Source: Hyaloraphidium curvatum
Lineage: Eukaryota; Monoblepharomycota; Hyaloraphidiomycetes; Hyaloraphidiales; Hyaloraphidiaceae
NCBI GenBank assembly: GCA_025558095.1
Contig: JAIVFI010000018.1
Span: forward strand, 124,001 to 188,000
Reading direction: 5' to 3'
Length of the DNA stretch: 64,000 bases
The notes below the pieces were generated by a model. It was not told where the DNA came from, did not search any database, and saw only the letters and a program-made list of their open reading frames with translations. Below are positions 1 to 10,631 of the stretch, piece by piece. The position numbers and the translations under genes are program-made. The stretch's first letter is position 1. The number at the start of each line of letters is the position of its first letter.

Positions 1-135
1 GGCCTCGCCCAAGGACATGGAGGGCTGGAAGACACTGGCGTCCCACAGGGACAGCGAGTGGGGAGAGTAGGGCCAAAGGGGGCGGAATCAATCTTTGCAA
101 TCGCATCGAGACTCGCAGTCAAGTTTGCATCTTGA

Positions 136-2389
136 TCAGTGGTTGTGCCTCGCCTCTCCCCTCGTCTCGATCACCCGAAGGTACTTGACCGCGTCCTCCA
201 GGCACCCTCCAGTCGCCAGCTGCCCGACCATGCCCCTGTAAATCTCCTCCCACGGGGTCTGGTTCACCAGCACGGGCGGCTTCCACTCCGCCCTCCGCCG
301 CTCCATCTCCCCCCCGGGAAGCACGACGTCCACGGTCCGCGAGTTCAGGTCCATCCGGATCTTGTCGCCCGTGCGGAGCAGCGCGAGACCGCCGCCGATC
401 GCCGCTTCGGGAGAAACGTTGAGGACCGAGGGGGAACCGGAGGTGCCGGATTGCCGGCCGTCGCCGAGGGTGGGCAGGGCGGATATGCCCTGCTTGATGA
501 GGTACGAAGGAGGCTGCATGTTGACGACTGTACGAAGAAAGCGGTGAGACCACGCCTTGTCAGCGGGAGACCAGGTTTCCCACCTTCGGCCGATCCCGGA
601 TAGCCAACAGGTCCGCAATTCCGAATGATCAGTATCGACTGCGGAGGGATGGCCAAGCTCGGGTCGTCGATCCGCTTGTGGTAATCCTCCGGCCCTTCAA
701 ACACAAACGCAGTGCCCTCGAAGACATTCTCGCGCCCGGGAGTGCTGAGGAAACGCTGGCGGAACTCGTCATCAATCACCGAAACCTTCAGCACGGCTGA
801 TTCGAAGAAGTTGCCGCTGAGCACCACGTAGCTGTCGGAAGAGGCATATTCAGCCAGGAATCTTCACCGAAGAAGACACGGGCACCGACCCAGCGTTCTT
901 CTTCATCGGGCTGTCGTAGGCGCGGATCACTTCGCGATCGGTGTCCTCCATCTTCACTTTGGCCAGGTTCTCGGCCACGGTCTTGCCCGTGACGGTCATG
1001 CAGGACCCGTCCAGCACGCCGGCGTCGAGCAGCTCCCTCATGACCGCCGGCACGCCTCCGCCGCGGTAGAATCGTTCCCCGAGCCATCTAAGGGGGAAAG
1101 ATGCCAATGTCGGTTAACTGCTCTTCAAAAGCTCGCAACGCCCAGATGCCACCTCCCCGCCGGCTGCATGTCGACCAGGAGCGGCACCGACGGTCCGACC
1201 TCCTGCCAATCGTCCAAAGAGTGCTGCACTCCGGCGTGGCGCGCGATGGCGACCATGTGGATGGGGCAGTTGGAGGAGGCGCCGAGGGCCGCGGCGGCGG
1301 CGGCGCAGTTGCGGAACGAGGCGGGGGAAAGGATCTTGGAAGGCTTGAGGTCCTCTCGGACCATGTGTACTATCCGTCTGAACAAGGAGATGGTCAGACG
1401 CGTTTTGAATGAAAGTCGAACCGAACGACTCACTTTCCGGTCTCGTAGGCCATCTGCCCTCGTTGCCGGTACGCCGCAGGGATCGCGGAACACCCCGGCA
1501 AGCTCATTCCCAGCACTTCGGCGAGCGCATTCATCGACGAAGCCGTCCCCATTGTCGAGCAGTGCCCCCACGAGGTCGACGACGCCGCAACCATCTCGAC
1601 AAACTCCGAATCGTTGATCTCCCCTGCGGAGTGGAGTTTTCGCGCCTTCCACAGCACCGTCCCGCTCCCCGCCAGTTCCCCGCGGAAGTACCCGTCCAGC
1701 ATCGGACCGCCGCTGAACACGATCGCGGGCAGGTCCACGGTGGCCGCGCCCATCAGCATGGCGGGTGTAGTCTTGTCGCACCCCGTAGTCAGGACGACGC
1801 CGTCGATCGGATACCCGTGGAGCACCTCGACCAGGCCGAGGTAGGCGAGGTTGCGATCAAGGGCCGCGGTCGGGCGCTTCCCGGTCTCCTGGATCGGGTG
1901 CACGGGGAATTCGAGGGGGACGCCGCCGGCGGCAATGATTCCGTCACGGAGGCGGGAAGCGAGGATGGTGTGGTGCCTATTGCAGGGGCTGAACCACGGG
2001 GAGGAACGCGGATAAGGTGGAAGATTCGCATGGCGACGCAGGCACGAGTGTCCACCTCAGGTCGCTGCCGGTCTGGGCGATTCCAATTATCGGTTTATCG
2101 GACTGCAGCTCTTCCCTCGTAATACCGTAGTTCAGGTACCTTTTTCAGCGCGTCAGCTCGGTTCGCCATGGGGCAGGGAGACGTCCCACCTCTCAAGATA
2201 CAGGGACGTCATCCCCACGTCCTCCGGATCATTGAACCACCTCCTGGACCTCAGGTGCTTCCCTTCTCCGGTCCCGCCGTTGAGCCGCGCCGCCGCCGCG
2301 TGCGCGTTGAGCGCGTTGGTCCCGGCGAGGTCCTCAATGTCGCCCGCGCCGGATTCGCGCGGGTCGGGGCATTCGGCGCACGATGACAT
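136..2389 (-). CDS. IlvD/Edd-family sugar-acid dehydratase (D-xylonate/L-arabonate type)
   Basis: Fe-S dehydratase of the dihydroxy-acid dehydratase superfamily. Seven exons (2190-2389, 2056-2139, 1434-1988, 1153-1377, 890-1087, 584-831, 136-527) join with GT-AG introns into 633 aa, a normal family length. Cys ligand motifs are visible: [23 protein letters not shown] and [17 protein letters not shown]. The order WFNDPED...[13 protein letters not shown]...[18 protein letters not shown]-type blocks and HGYPID matches sugar-acid dehydratases (D-xylonate, L-arabonate) better than biosynthetic IlvD; this is a recollection of family motifs, not a search. Substrates would be aldonic acids dehydrated to 2-keto-3-deoxy acids. 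Start chosen at the first in-frame ATG (2389) upstream of the conserved block. Location is uncertain: no clear mitochondrial presequence, so cytosolic is likely. Confidence 0.88.
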
Positions 2390-3174
2390 GGCGCGGAAGG
2401 GAAGACCAGTAGGAAAGAGACGCGAGGAGAGGTTTGGAGGCCAAGGTTTCGACCGCACTTCTTTGAAGGGAGACAACGGAGTGACGGAGTGAGGTCGATG
2501 CTGGCCCCGACGACTACAACACCGAGACCCGGGTCGCCTGGGAAGAAACAAGCATCCAGAATGGCACCACGGTTACTTTTGCTCTCTGCTGTAAGACTTC
2601 GCCTGGCATTGCTAGTCAAATTTTTCGGCGAATCGTTCCAGATCGGATGTTGCCCCTCGATCCAACCTTTCATCCAAAGTGGAAGTCAAGCCATTCCCCA
2701 CAAGCGATTAGCCTACAGCTACCTGATGGCTTTTCGTTCTCTTTCCATGTAGGTGGAGAAGTCGAGCAGGGTGCGAATGATCAGACCACGTCTCCCGTCC
2801 ACGTAACTCGAGCAAAATCTTCTCTTCATTGAGCCCCCATTCTCTGGCGAAAAAGAACCTCCATGCCGAAGAAGAGAAGAGAAACGAAGTGGTCGCGCAA
2901 GAGAGGGCCAGTTTGATCAGTGCGGTGCCGCCTCCAGCACCCTGTCGAAGATCGACGGAATCCGAGCCCGCCCAGTCGCATGTGGACTATCTCGCTCGAA
3001 GGAACGGAGCATTCGCTTTATTGCCAGCCCGTTCCGTGCATGTTTGCGGCCCACAACTCTTGAATCTAGTTTTGACTCTTTGTCCGGGCGCGGGCTGAGT
3101 CGTGGCGCGCGACCCCTGCCGCTGCCGCTCGCAATAACTCCGAAGGGGTCAAAGCCCCTGCCTCCTGACCCGCC
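2390..3174. other. Intergenic region between divergent genes
   Basis: Lies between the 5' ends of the dehydratase (minus) and the small secreted protein (plus). Short reading frames here lack recognisable motifs and splice logic, so I see no supported gene. It presumably holds both promoters. Confidence 0.5.
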
Positions 3175-3521
3175 ATGGCCCGCGCTCTGGCTGCCGTCGC
3201 TACCGTCCTCCTGGTGCTCTCGTTGTTGCGGCCCGCGGCGTCGCTGTACGTGCTCTGCCCGCCGGGTTATCCCTTTGTTGATTTCCTGACACCCCGGCCT
3301 CCTAGGCCCGCGCCGCCTTCCGTGACACTCTACCGACCCGCATGCAGTGACTGCCCGCAAGGCCGCTCGTCCTGGTGCGGGTGCCGCCCTGGAACTCACA
3401 GAGTCGGTGCTAATTGCGCGGTGTCTCCCTCAGCGAACCCAATCACCCCCGAGCGCCGGCCGGCAGCGTCGCCTGCGTGCTCTTCGACGAGGACACGCGG
3501 ATTCTCTATCGACAGGGCTGA
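3175..3521 (+). CDS. Small secreted cysteine-containing protein, unknown function
   Basis: Begins MARALAAVATVLLVLSLL, a clear signal peptide. Three exons (3175-3245, 3306-3380, 3434-3521) give 77 aa. Intron 1 has donor GTACGT and acceptor CTCCTAG; intron 2 has donor GTGCCG, branch GCTAAT and acceptor CCCTCAG. The mature part has about five cysteines (ACSDCPQG, SWCGE, SVACVLFDED) and ends ILYRQG-stop. It is therefore a short secreted protein like many fungal small secreted proteins, but I recognise no family. The unspliced frame reads on further to 4005 but lacks coding character after the second intron. The splice model is inferred from frame continuity alone. Confidence 0.5.
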
Positions 3522-3922
3522 ACGCGAAACCCGGTCAGACGCTAGGACCGTCTCCCCCGGACGGAGAGCCGGCCGAGCGGCGCACTTCTTTGGAGAGCGA
3601 TTCCACCTCATTCAATCGTTGCACTTCCACCCTCTTGGAGTCTATCAACCCGATAGCGCCCACGACGGGCGCCGACGGCCACTGTGCCGCGTATCGCACG
3701 AACTCTGTCTTTCTTGCACGATTCCCAGGCCAAGCGAGGTGTCATTTGGCGGGATTCCACGGGGCGGCGTCCGCTCGGAAGGGACGCTGAGCCGCATATC
3801 CTGTTCCATTGCTCCGCTGTATATAGAAAAAGTGGGCGACGCTGTACATGGAGATTGTGGACGAGTGCTCGGCTTCGCGCGCGAGGGGACGGCGTATGTG
3901 ACGTCTAGTCCGTCGTGTTCTG
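3522..3922. other. Intergenic region between convergent genes
   Basis: Between the stop of the small secreted protein and the stop of the GH27-like gene. Open frames run through it, but none starts or splices convincingly. Nothing else seen. Confidence 0.4.
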
Positions 3923-5525
3923 TCAGAGCTCGTTCTTGGCCGGCTCCGCAGGCTTCGCCCCGCCCTCCCGCGCCTCCCTCGCCTTCTTTATCTTCGCATC
4001 CTTGATCTTCTTCCCCCTCTCGGCCGCGATCTCTTTCCGCGACCGCGGCATCCCGGGCTCCTTCACCACGTCCACGTCGCTCGGGTCCGCCCTGATCAGC
4101 CGGAGCACCAGTACCTGCCGCGGGCGGATGCCCCTCTCCTCCGTGACGTAACGGAAGCGGTAGTAACCAAACTCCTCTGGAGCCGCGTCGGGGCCGACGA
4201 GAGAGGTCAGGCGGAAGGTGGCATTGATGGGAAGCCCGGGGATGATCGAAAAGTCGAACCCGAGGGTCGCAGGGAGCAAGTCCTTGTTCACGAGGACTAG
4301 GAAGCGGGACGAAAGATTAGAACAGGTATCTCATTACCAAGTGAGGGAGACCCACCGACGATAGCACCTCCTTCGACCTGCCGCGTCCACACCTCGGCCT
4401 TCTGCCGCCTCTGGAGCACATCGATTTGCTTCCCCGGTCCGCGGTTCAGCTCCAGCAGGTCCGGGTGCTTCAGCATCCGGAGAACGTCCCCGTCCAGCCC
4501 CTTGACGTCGTCCCCCACGATCAGCGGCGACTTGAGCAGCATCCACATTACCACCTCGCTCCTCGCCTCTTCCTTGCCCAGCCCCGCGAACCGCAAGGGT
4601 CCCATGTCGTTCCAACCCAGGCCCGGCCCGGAGGAGTTGACCAGCTTCGCCTGCCGGCCCCAGAGCCAGCCGATGCCCCTCTCCCCGGCGATGTAGGCCC
4701 GCCATTCTTCGTCCCAGTCAGCGACGTAGCCCTCGAGGCGGGCCCACTTGATGGCGATACGGAGGAACTTCTTCACGTTGCGGAAGAAGCGCTGGCTGAT
4801 CGGAACCTCGGGTTCGGAGAAGAACGGCGGGTCCGATGGCGCGGGAGAGGTGGACCACGTGTGCGCGAGGGCCGAGGCCCATTCTTGCGCTCGGTCTAAG
4901 GATCAATCAGTCGGAGGCAACGATGTCGGGAGCAAGGCAACCCACACGTGCCGTCGTCCCAAATGCCAAACAAAATCGAATTCCCCGTGGTGTTCAGGGC
5001 CTCGCCCATCGCGCGATGCCTCGCAATGGGTTCACCCGCGGCGTTGCAGCTCGTGTAGAGGAGATAGTCGATTCCCCACGACGCGAACCGAGCTGCGTCC
5101 GTCGCTTCGTGCCCTGCAGCGGAAAGCAACGCGTCAGAAACACTAGTAGCTCATCTCGGGGCAAAAAGGGGCCCACCAAGGCTACCTGCCCCGCCCGAAC
5201 AGCCTCTCGAGCCTCCGTTTGCCACCAGTCCGACCTTGACTCCTTTACTCTTCGCCCTCTCCACCTCCTTTGCCAAATCGACCCCTCCCTTGACCACCAA
5301 CACCCCATCCTTATCGCGCTCGTCCTCGGCCCACGGGCCTCCGAGCACCACGTAGTCGTATCCGGCCGCGAGAAGTCCCGACGACGCGAGCGCGTCGGCG
5401 GCGTCCGCCAGGCCCGAGGGGGACCCGATGAGGACGCCCGCGGGGGGCGACGCGAGTTTCAAGGCATCCGAGGGGAGGACGATGTGGAAAAAGGCGGCGA
5501 GGGCGATTAGGATCAGGCGGGGCAT
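3923..5525 (-). CDS. Secreted GH27 alpha-galactosidase-like protein, catalytic residues missing
   Basis: Four exons (5186-5525, 4946-5113, 4356-4895, 3923-4296) give 473 aa. Residues 1-22 are a signal peptide (MPRLILIALAAFFHIVLPSD). The TIM-barrel order of GH27 is recognisable: YVVLGGPWAE (family LDDCWAE), GHEATDAARFASWGIDYLLYTSC (family YLKYDNC), SSGPGLGWNDMGPL (family GPGHWNDPDML), LKSPLIVGDDV and a C-terminal beta-domain with VALVN-like VVLVNKD. The nucleophile Asp position is Thr134, the substrate-binding Asp pair at 62-63 is Gly-Gly, and the acid/base motif is shortened. It is therefore probably a non-catalytic carbohydrate-binding relative. The C-terminus is Lys/Glu-rich. The GTG at 5567 is an alternative upstream start, but the ATG at 5525 sits directly before the signal peptide. 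Confidence 0.8.
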
Positions 5526-5849
5526 TGTTTTTGTCGCTGGCGGTGGCGCGACGCCGCAGGGCGCCACCGCGATATGATCGGCACGATAGGCACCTGATCG
5601 GCGCCTCGGCAGCGGTCGCTAGTGCTGATGGAGCGCAAATAGAGATGCATTTGAAACGCGGAGGCAGTTCGACGCGATCCGGCCCCCGAATCCGCGTCGA
5701 CACGGCGACCCGCAACTGCAAGCTGATTGTCCGCACCCGTTTTCCCGCCGCGACTACCCGCTCAAAATCCACGGGCCCGTAGGCCGGCCGCCGCGCGCCC
5801 GCGGTCTGCTTTGCGGAAGCGTTCCGTCCTTTTGGGCAGCGCAGGCGCC
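5526..5849. other. Divergent intergenic region
   Basis: Separates the GH27-like gene (minus) from the Sel1-repeat gene (plus). No coding evidence; presumably shared promoter space. Confidence 0.4.
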
Positions 5850-6737
5850 ATGGATCAGGGCGGGGACGCGCCGGACGACGCGTCGGAGGAGGGCTCCGAC
5901 TACAGCGACTACGGTCCCCTCACCGTCGAGCAAGCGACGCCGCGCTTCGAGAGCGCAAAGGCTGCCGCGCGCGCCGGCGAGCGCGGCGACCTCGTCTCGA
6001 TCCTGACCGATTCCCAGTACCCCGCCGAGTTCGGCAAGTCGGTGCTGGCCGACGCCAAGAACGGGGAGCCCTGGGCGCAGGTGGCCGTCGGGGCCGTGTA
6101 CGACCTCGGCATGGCCGACAGGGAAGGCACGCTGGTGGCAACGAAGCCGGAATCCTGGGGCTGGCTGCCCGGTGTGGAGGATCCGGCTGCGGAGGGGAGG
6201 GCGTGGATGGAAAAGGCGGCCGAGAGTGGGTGGGCGCCCGCGGCCATCGACTTTGGTTTGAACCTGCGGTTCGAGGAGCCCGATCTCGGTCTGGTGTGGC
6301 TGAAGAAGGGGCTGGAAAAGGAGGGGGAGCTCTCGAAGAAGACCGCGAAAATGGCGCGAAAGTGGGTCGCCAGGCTCCTGGAGGATGCCGATGCGCCGTG
6401 GGAGGAGCAGTTTGCCGTGCGCACGCAGCTGGCGGACGGCGGCGACGAAGAGTCGGTCAAGTGGTTCGGGGACCGGTACCGTCTCGGCGAGGGCGTCGAG
6501 GCCGACCTCGAGAAGGCCAAGGAGCTGTACGAAAAGGCCGCCGGTGCCGGTTCTCCTGGTGCCAGCACGGAACTCGCCAAGATGCTCGAGGATGTGGACG
6601 ACGCCAGGGCCAAGGAGCTTTACGAGTTTGCGGCGGAGATGGCGGGAGATCGGTACGCCCGAACCAGGCTGGCGGACAAGTACGGGGAGGAGTTCTATCG
6701 CGTTGGGGAGGACGAGCCGGACGAAGAGTACTACTGA
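5850..6737 (+). CDS. Sel1-like (TPR-like) repeat protein
   Basis: Single-exon gene of 295 aa. The first in-frame ATG is at 5850; the open frame extends upstream only through a TTG. An acidic N-terminus (DDASEEGSDYSDYG) precedes several alpha-helical repeats with the Sel1-like pattern. Examples are AEGRAWMEKAAESGWAPAA and the unit from about residue 205 (YRLGEGVEADLEKAKELYEKAA). The protein ends in an acidic DEPDEEYY tail. Sel1 repeats form superhelical scaffolds for protein binding, often in ER-associated degradation or cell-wall synthesis. Here there is no signal peptide or membrane segment, so a cytosolic or nuclear adaptor is more likely. The specific role is unknown. Confidence 0.75.
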   Translation: MDQGGDAPDDASEEGSDYSDYGPLTVEQATPRFESAKAAARAGERGDLVSILTDSQYPAEFGKSVLADAKNGEPWAQVAVGAVYDLGMADREGTLVATKPESWGWLPGVEDPAAEGRAWMEKAAESGWAPAAIDFGLNLRFEEPDLGLVWLKKGLEKEGELSKKTAKMARKWVARLLEDADAPWEEQFAVRTQLADGGDEESVKWFGDRYRLGEGVEADLEKAKELYEKAAGAGSPGASTELAKMLEDVDDARAKELYEFAAEMAGDRYARTRLADKYGEEFYRVGEDEPDEEYY

Positions 6738-6870
6738 ATTGTAAATGACCCGTCAAGCACTCAGGTGAAACCGTTGGACCGGGCGGCTCGATTGTCCGAG
6801 GTGATCGTTGTCTCCCGGATCGGCGCCCGGATCGTCGTCACTCGGCTGCTCCACCACGAATCTTCGCGCA

Positions 6871-7563
6871 ATGACCGAGGTTCGCAACGCGTACGCGTCG
6901 TGGTCGCGTGTCTATGACACCAATGTCAACCACACCCGGGATTCCGAGGCCCTGGTGCTGAAGACTATGGTTCCCCGCACGTTCCCCGACGACACTCGCC
7001 CGCGCGTCCTCGAGCTCGGCTGTGGCACCGGGAAGAACACCACCTGGCTTTCTGCGATCTCCGAATCCGTAGTATCGGTGGATTTCTCGGAGGAGATGAT
7101 GGCCATGGCGAAACAGAAAGTTGCGGCTTCGGGACGGACGAATGTGACATTCCACATCGCGGACCTCACGGTGCCCGACGATTGGAGCTCCTTCAATGGA
7201 CACACGTACGACCTTGTGGTCTTTTCTTTGGTGCTGGAGCACATTCGGGAGCTCGAGCCCGTGATTCGGAGGGCTGCGGAGTGCCTTGCCCCAGGCGGCC
7301 TGCTCTACATCGGCGAGATACACCCCGCGCGCCAGTACAGCGGGTCGCAGGCGAGGTTCGCCGTGGACGGCGACAAGGTCGAAAAGGTACTGGCCTTTGT
7401 GCACCACGTCAGCGACTATGTTCGGGCCGCGAAGGCAGCCAGTCTTGCGATCTGGGATTTGGAGGAGTGGTGGAGGTCGGATGAGTCGCGGGAAACGGGC
7501 GTGCCGAATGTGATCGCGGTCATGTTCAAGAAGTTGTTATACAAAAGACAGAGAGTGGACTAG
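6871..7563 (+). CDS. Class I SAM-dependent methyltransferase
   Basis: Single exon, 230 aa. The SAM-binding motif I (VLELGCGTGKNTTWL) lies at about residues 46-60. The following acidic loop is VSVDFSEEMM, and motif IV/post-I is YDLVVFSLVLEHI followed by LAPGGLLYIGEIHP. This is the methyltransf_11/25 (UbiE-like) layout, with an N-terminal YDTNVNHTRD segment typical of small-molecule methyltransferases. The substrate cannot be read from sequence. The stop codon TAG (7561-7563) shares the palindrome CTAG with the stop codon of the convergent carbamoylase gene, so the two coding regions overlap by three bases. Confidence 0.85.
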   Translation: MTEVRNAYASWSRVYDTNVNHTRDSEALVLKTMVPRTFPDDTRPRVLELGCGTGKNTTWLSAISESVVSVDFSEEMMAMAKQKVAASGRTNVTFHIADLTVPDDWSSFNGHTYDLVVFSLVLEHIRELEPVIRRAAECLAPGGLLYIGEIHPARQYSGSQARFAVDGDKVEKVLAFVHHVSDYVRAAKAASLAIWDLEEWWRSDESRETGVPNVIAVMFKKLLYKRQRVD

Positions 7564-9078
7564 AGTTTGCCCTTCGCAGCCAGCAGCTTGTCGTACTCGA
7601 GCACTGCCCCGAGCAACACGGCAGCGCCGGCGCCGACGTGTTCCTTCTCGGCAAACTCGATCTCGTTGTGGCTGATTCCATCTGCCTCAAAGGTTAGTAA
7701 CGGGAGGCACCGTGGAAGCGTTCAACCCACTTCGGCAGGGTATGAAGATCATCCCCGTATTGCAGACGCGCGACGTGTAGACGCTGTCATGCCCGGCGCC
7801 GGAAACCATGCGCTTGTAAGGGAGTCCGATCGACTTGACGGAGGTCTCTATCGAATCCAAGATCGAAGGCGCGAACTGCAGTATCGGAGGAAATGAGCAA
7901 GACGAAAGCAGATTCTCGAAGTCGAGAGCTCACTTTCACCGCCGGGCTCTCCCAGATCCTCTCAAACTTGAAGTCAAAGAGCTTCACGTCCTTGGCGATC
8001 CGCTCAACGAGCTCCCTGACCATCCCCTCCATCTTCTCGACGACGGCGTCGTCCTCGTGGCGGAGGTCCACGCTGAAAAAGACTTTCTCCGGCACGGTGT
8101 TGATCGATCCCGGCGAGACCTCGAAGACGCCGACGGTGGAACGCGCGAGCGGGTGCGTTTTCAGCGCGACCTGGTTGATCTCGTTGACCATTCGAGATGC
8201 GGCCAACAGGGTGTCACGGCGGAGGTGCATCGGCGTTGTTCCAGCGTGTGACGCTTGGCCGTTGAGCGTGACCTCGTACCATCGAATTGATTGCACACCG
8301 GTAACGATGCCGATCGGAAGCTTTTCGTCCTCGAGAATGGGCCCCTGTTCGATGTGGAGTTCGAAATGGCCGGCAAGTCTGTGCGCCCTCCCGTCACATT
8401 TCTCGCTCCCTTTGTAGCCGATGCGTTCCAGTTCCTCCCCAAACTTGTTCCCTTGGCGATCTTCCCGAGAGTACGCGTACTCCGTCGTGAACACGCCTCC
8501 AAAGACCCCCGACGACAGCATGGCGGGCGGAAAGCGGCATCCTTCCTCGTTCGTCCAGTCGATGACCTCAATAGGAGCCTCTGCAATACTCCGTCAAAGC
8601 GGCTCTCCAGCATAACGCCTGCCGTCCCTCACCAGTCCGGTAACCGGCATCCTCCAAGGCTCTCAAGACCTCCAGGCCAGAAAGCACCCCCAGGATCCCG
8701 TCGAACTTCCCTCCGGTGAACTGGGTATCGAGATGGCTTCCGATAGCAATAGGAGGCTGGGGAAAACATGTCGAACGAGAGCAATGGGGCGACGGAAACG
8801 CGGAGATAAGCGGCGGTGACATCTGCCTCCCACGTCCCTATTCTGCCCACCAGCGACGCGTTTCTCCCATCTCTCCGGATGTAGATGTTCCCGAGCTCGT
8901 CCCAAGACACCTTTGCTCCGAGCTTCCGGCCCTGCGCCACGAACCAGTCCCGCACTTTCTTGTCATTTTCCGTGAATGTTCCGCGATTCACGCCGCCCTT
9001 CGCGGTGCCGCCGAACTCGGTTCCGGTGTGAATGATGTCGTTCCATAGCCTATCTACGTTCACCTTGACCTTCGTCAT
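7560..9078 (-). CDS. M20 amidohydrolase: N-carbamoyl-L-amino-acid hydrolase / allantoate amidohydrolase type
   Basis: Five exons (8851-9078, 8633-8756, 7934-8580, 7731-7875, 7560-7681) give 421 aa, the usual length. Metal-binding motifs of the M20 family are visible: IGSHLDTQFTGGKFDG (His and Asp), VIDWTNEEGCRF (Glu-Glu), HFELHIEQGPILE (His, Glu), ASHAGTTPM in the lid domain and MVSGAGHDS near the C-terminus, closing with GISHNEIEF. The family hydrolyses N-carbamoyl amino acids, ureidopropionate or allantoate, thus serving pyrimidine or purine/hydantoin catabolism. Which substrate applies cannot be decided here. Introns carry clean branch sites (ACTAACC in the last). The 3' end overlaps the convergent methyltransferase by three bases. 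Confidence 0.9.
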
Positions 9079-9266
9079 CGTTCCAAGCGATGGGGTTGTC
9101 AAGAAAGCGCGCCGCGGATCCGTTGGATCCGCCCTTCCTCCACGCCCCCATTCGCCGCACGCAACTCCACCGTCGATCACTTGGGCTCACTTCGCCACTC
9201 GGCGCAACACGCAAGAGAACTTCAGATCACTTTGACAGCAAGATTGCAGACACTTTGTACATCCTA

Positions 9267-10361
9267 CTACTTGGCCTTCAGCTTGGCCGCCTGCCTGGCA
9301 GCCTTGGCCGCCTTCTTCTTCTCGAGGTCCTTGTAGAAAGCCTTGTCGGCACCGACGAGCCAGTCCCACCACCAACCCCACGTCTGGTACGAAGCGTGCG
9401 TTGCCTCGTGGTGGAAGTCCTGGTTGACGCAGAACGGAATGAGCAAACACGAACGTCGAACGGATACACATGCTCACGTGGTAGCGCTGGTAGTTCGGCC
9501 ACAGCCAGTTGCAGGGATCCCACGGGATCGACGCTCCGGCGTGCGCCCTGTTGGCCGTGTAGTAGAAGATGAGCTGGTAGAGGATATAGACCGGGAAGGG
9601 CATCTTGAGGATCATTGCGACGATCGTCGGCGGGCCACGGTCCATCAAGTAGTAGTCCGTGATCGTCAGGTCGCCCGAGACCGAGATGCGGGGGTTCTTG
9701 ACCGCGTGGTGCGTTTCTGCGTCGAGACGGTGAGCGCGCTTGTATGCGGACATGCCGCGCGAACCCACTGTGCACGTTGACATACAACCAAGGAATTTGA
9801 TGGAGCGTGTAGTGCACGGCCCACAAGATAAAGTCGTGGATGAAGAACGCCAGGGCCATGTTGCCGACGGTCTGGAGTCCGGTCCACTCCCAGCGGTCGG
9901 TCGTCTTCGCTCCGTACCAGAGGTTCATGGCGTAATAGTTCATGACGTAAGACGGGAGCAGGACCTTGACGGCGCCCTTCCAGGATCCCAGGCCGTGGCG
10001 CCGCTTGTACGAAGCGATGCGGTCCTCCCACGGCATCGGTTTATCGGGCTGGATGATGTACTCCTGTTTCCCAGCTAGCGTCACAAGGCCGCCAGATCCG
10101 GGCGGACAGAGCACCCACATCGAGGTATCCGTAATACTCGGCAATGTCAAACAGAATGGCCCACGAAAGATTCCAGACCTTGAAAATCAGGTAGAAGAGC
10201 AGGACGCCGGCGGGCCCCGCGCCGATGGTCGCGGATAGCGAGTCGACGACCGAGTACCAGCCGAGCCGGTCCAGCTGGGCATCGATTTGGGCGGCCGACG
10301 GGTTCGGGAGCACGGAGAGCAGGCTTGGCAGGGCGCCGACGGCGGTGCCGTTGGAAGCCAT
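9267..10361 (-). CDS. Fatty acid hydroxylase / sterol desaturase superfamily membrane protein
   Basis: Four exons (10115-10361, 9769-10074, 9478-9716, 9267-9419) give 314 aa. Histidine boxes of the di-iron ER hydroxylase superfamily are present once spliced: HDFILWAVHYTLHQ, VHKTHHAVK and HDFHHEATHA. The second box appears only when a 52-nt intron is removed. Several hydrophobic segments flank them (for example GPAGVLLFYLIF and the helix before YTANRAHAG). The protein ends KLKAK, which fits a KxKxx ER-retrieval signal. Members include C-4 and C-5 sterol oxidases, sphingolipid hydroxylases and alkylglycerol monooxygenases. The substrate here is not resolved. Intron 10075-10114 is only 40 nt. 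Confidence 0.85.
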
Positions 10362-10631
10362 GTTGCCACTCGCACTTGGGGCGAGTCCTATCCCGAGCTG
10401 GGCTCCAGCGGCCGGCGCAAGGCTTCACGCGGCAAGCGAAGACCGCGGTGAACCAGCTCCGAGGCGCCTAGAGCCGCCTAGGGAGCCACAGTCCGTCCCG
10501 GGATGGAGTGGGCGGATTGTGGCAAAAGTGACTGATCCGGTCCTTCACCGGGAGACAGCGTCACTGACCAAGATCAAGAGCGAATACAAGCAAAATGCAG
10601 TGAGCGACATAGATTCAGGTCTATTACATCT

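Noticed and set aside
2489-3098. Short plus-strand frames between the dehydratase and the small secreted protein
   Set aside because: No conserved motif, no signal peptide and no splice-supported continuation.
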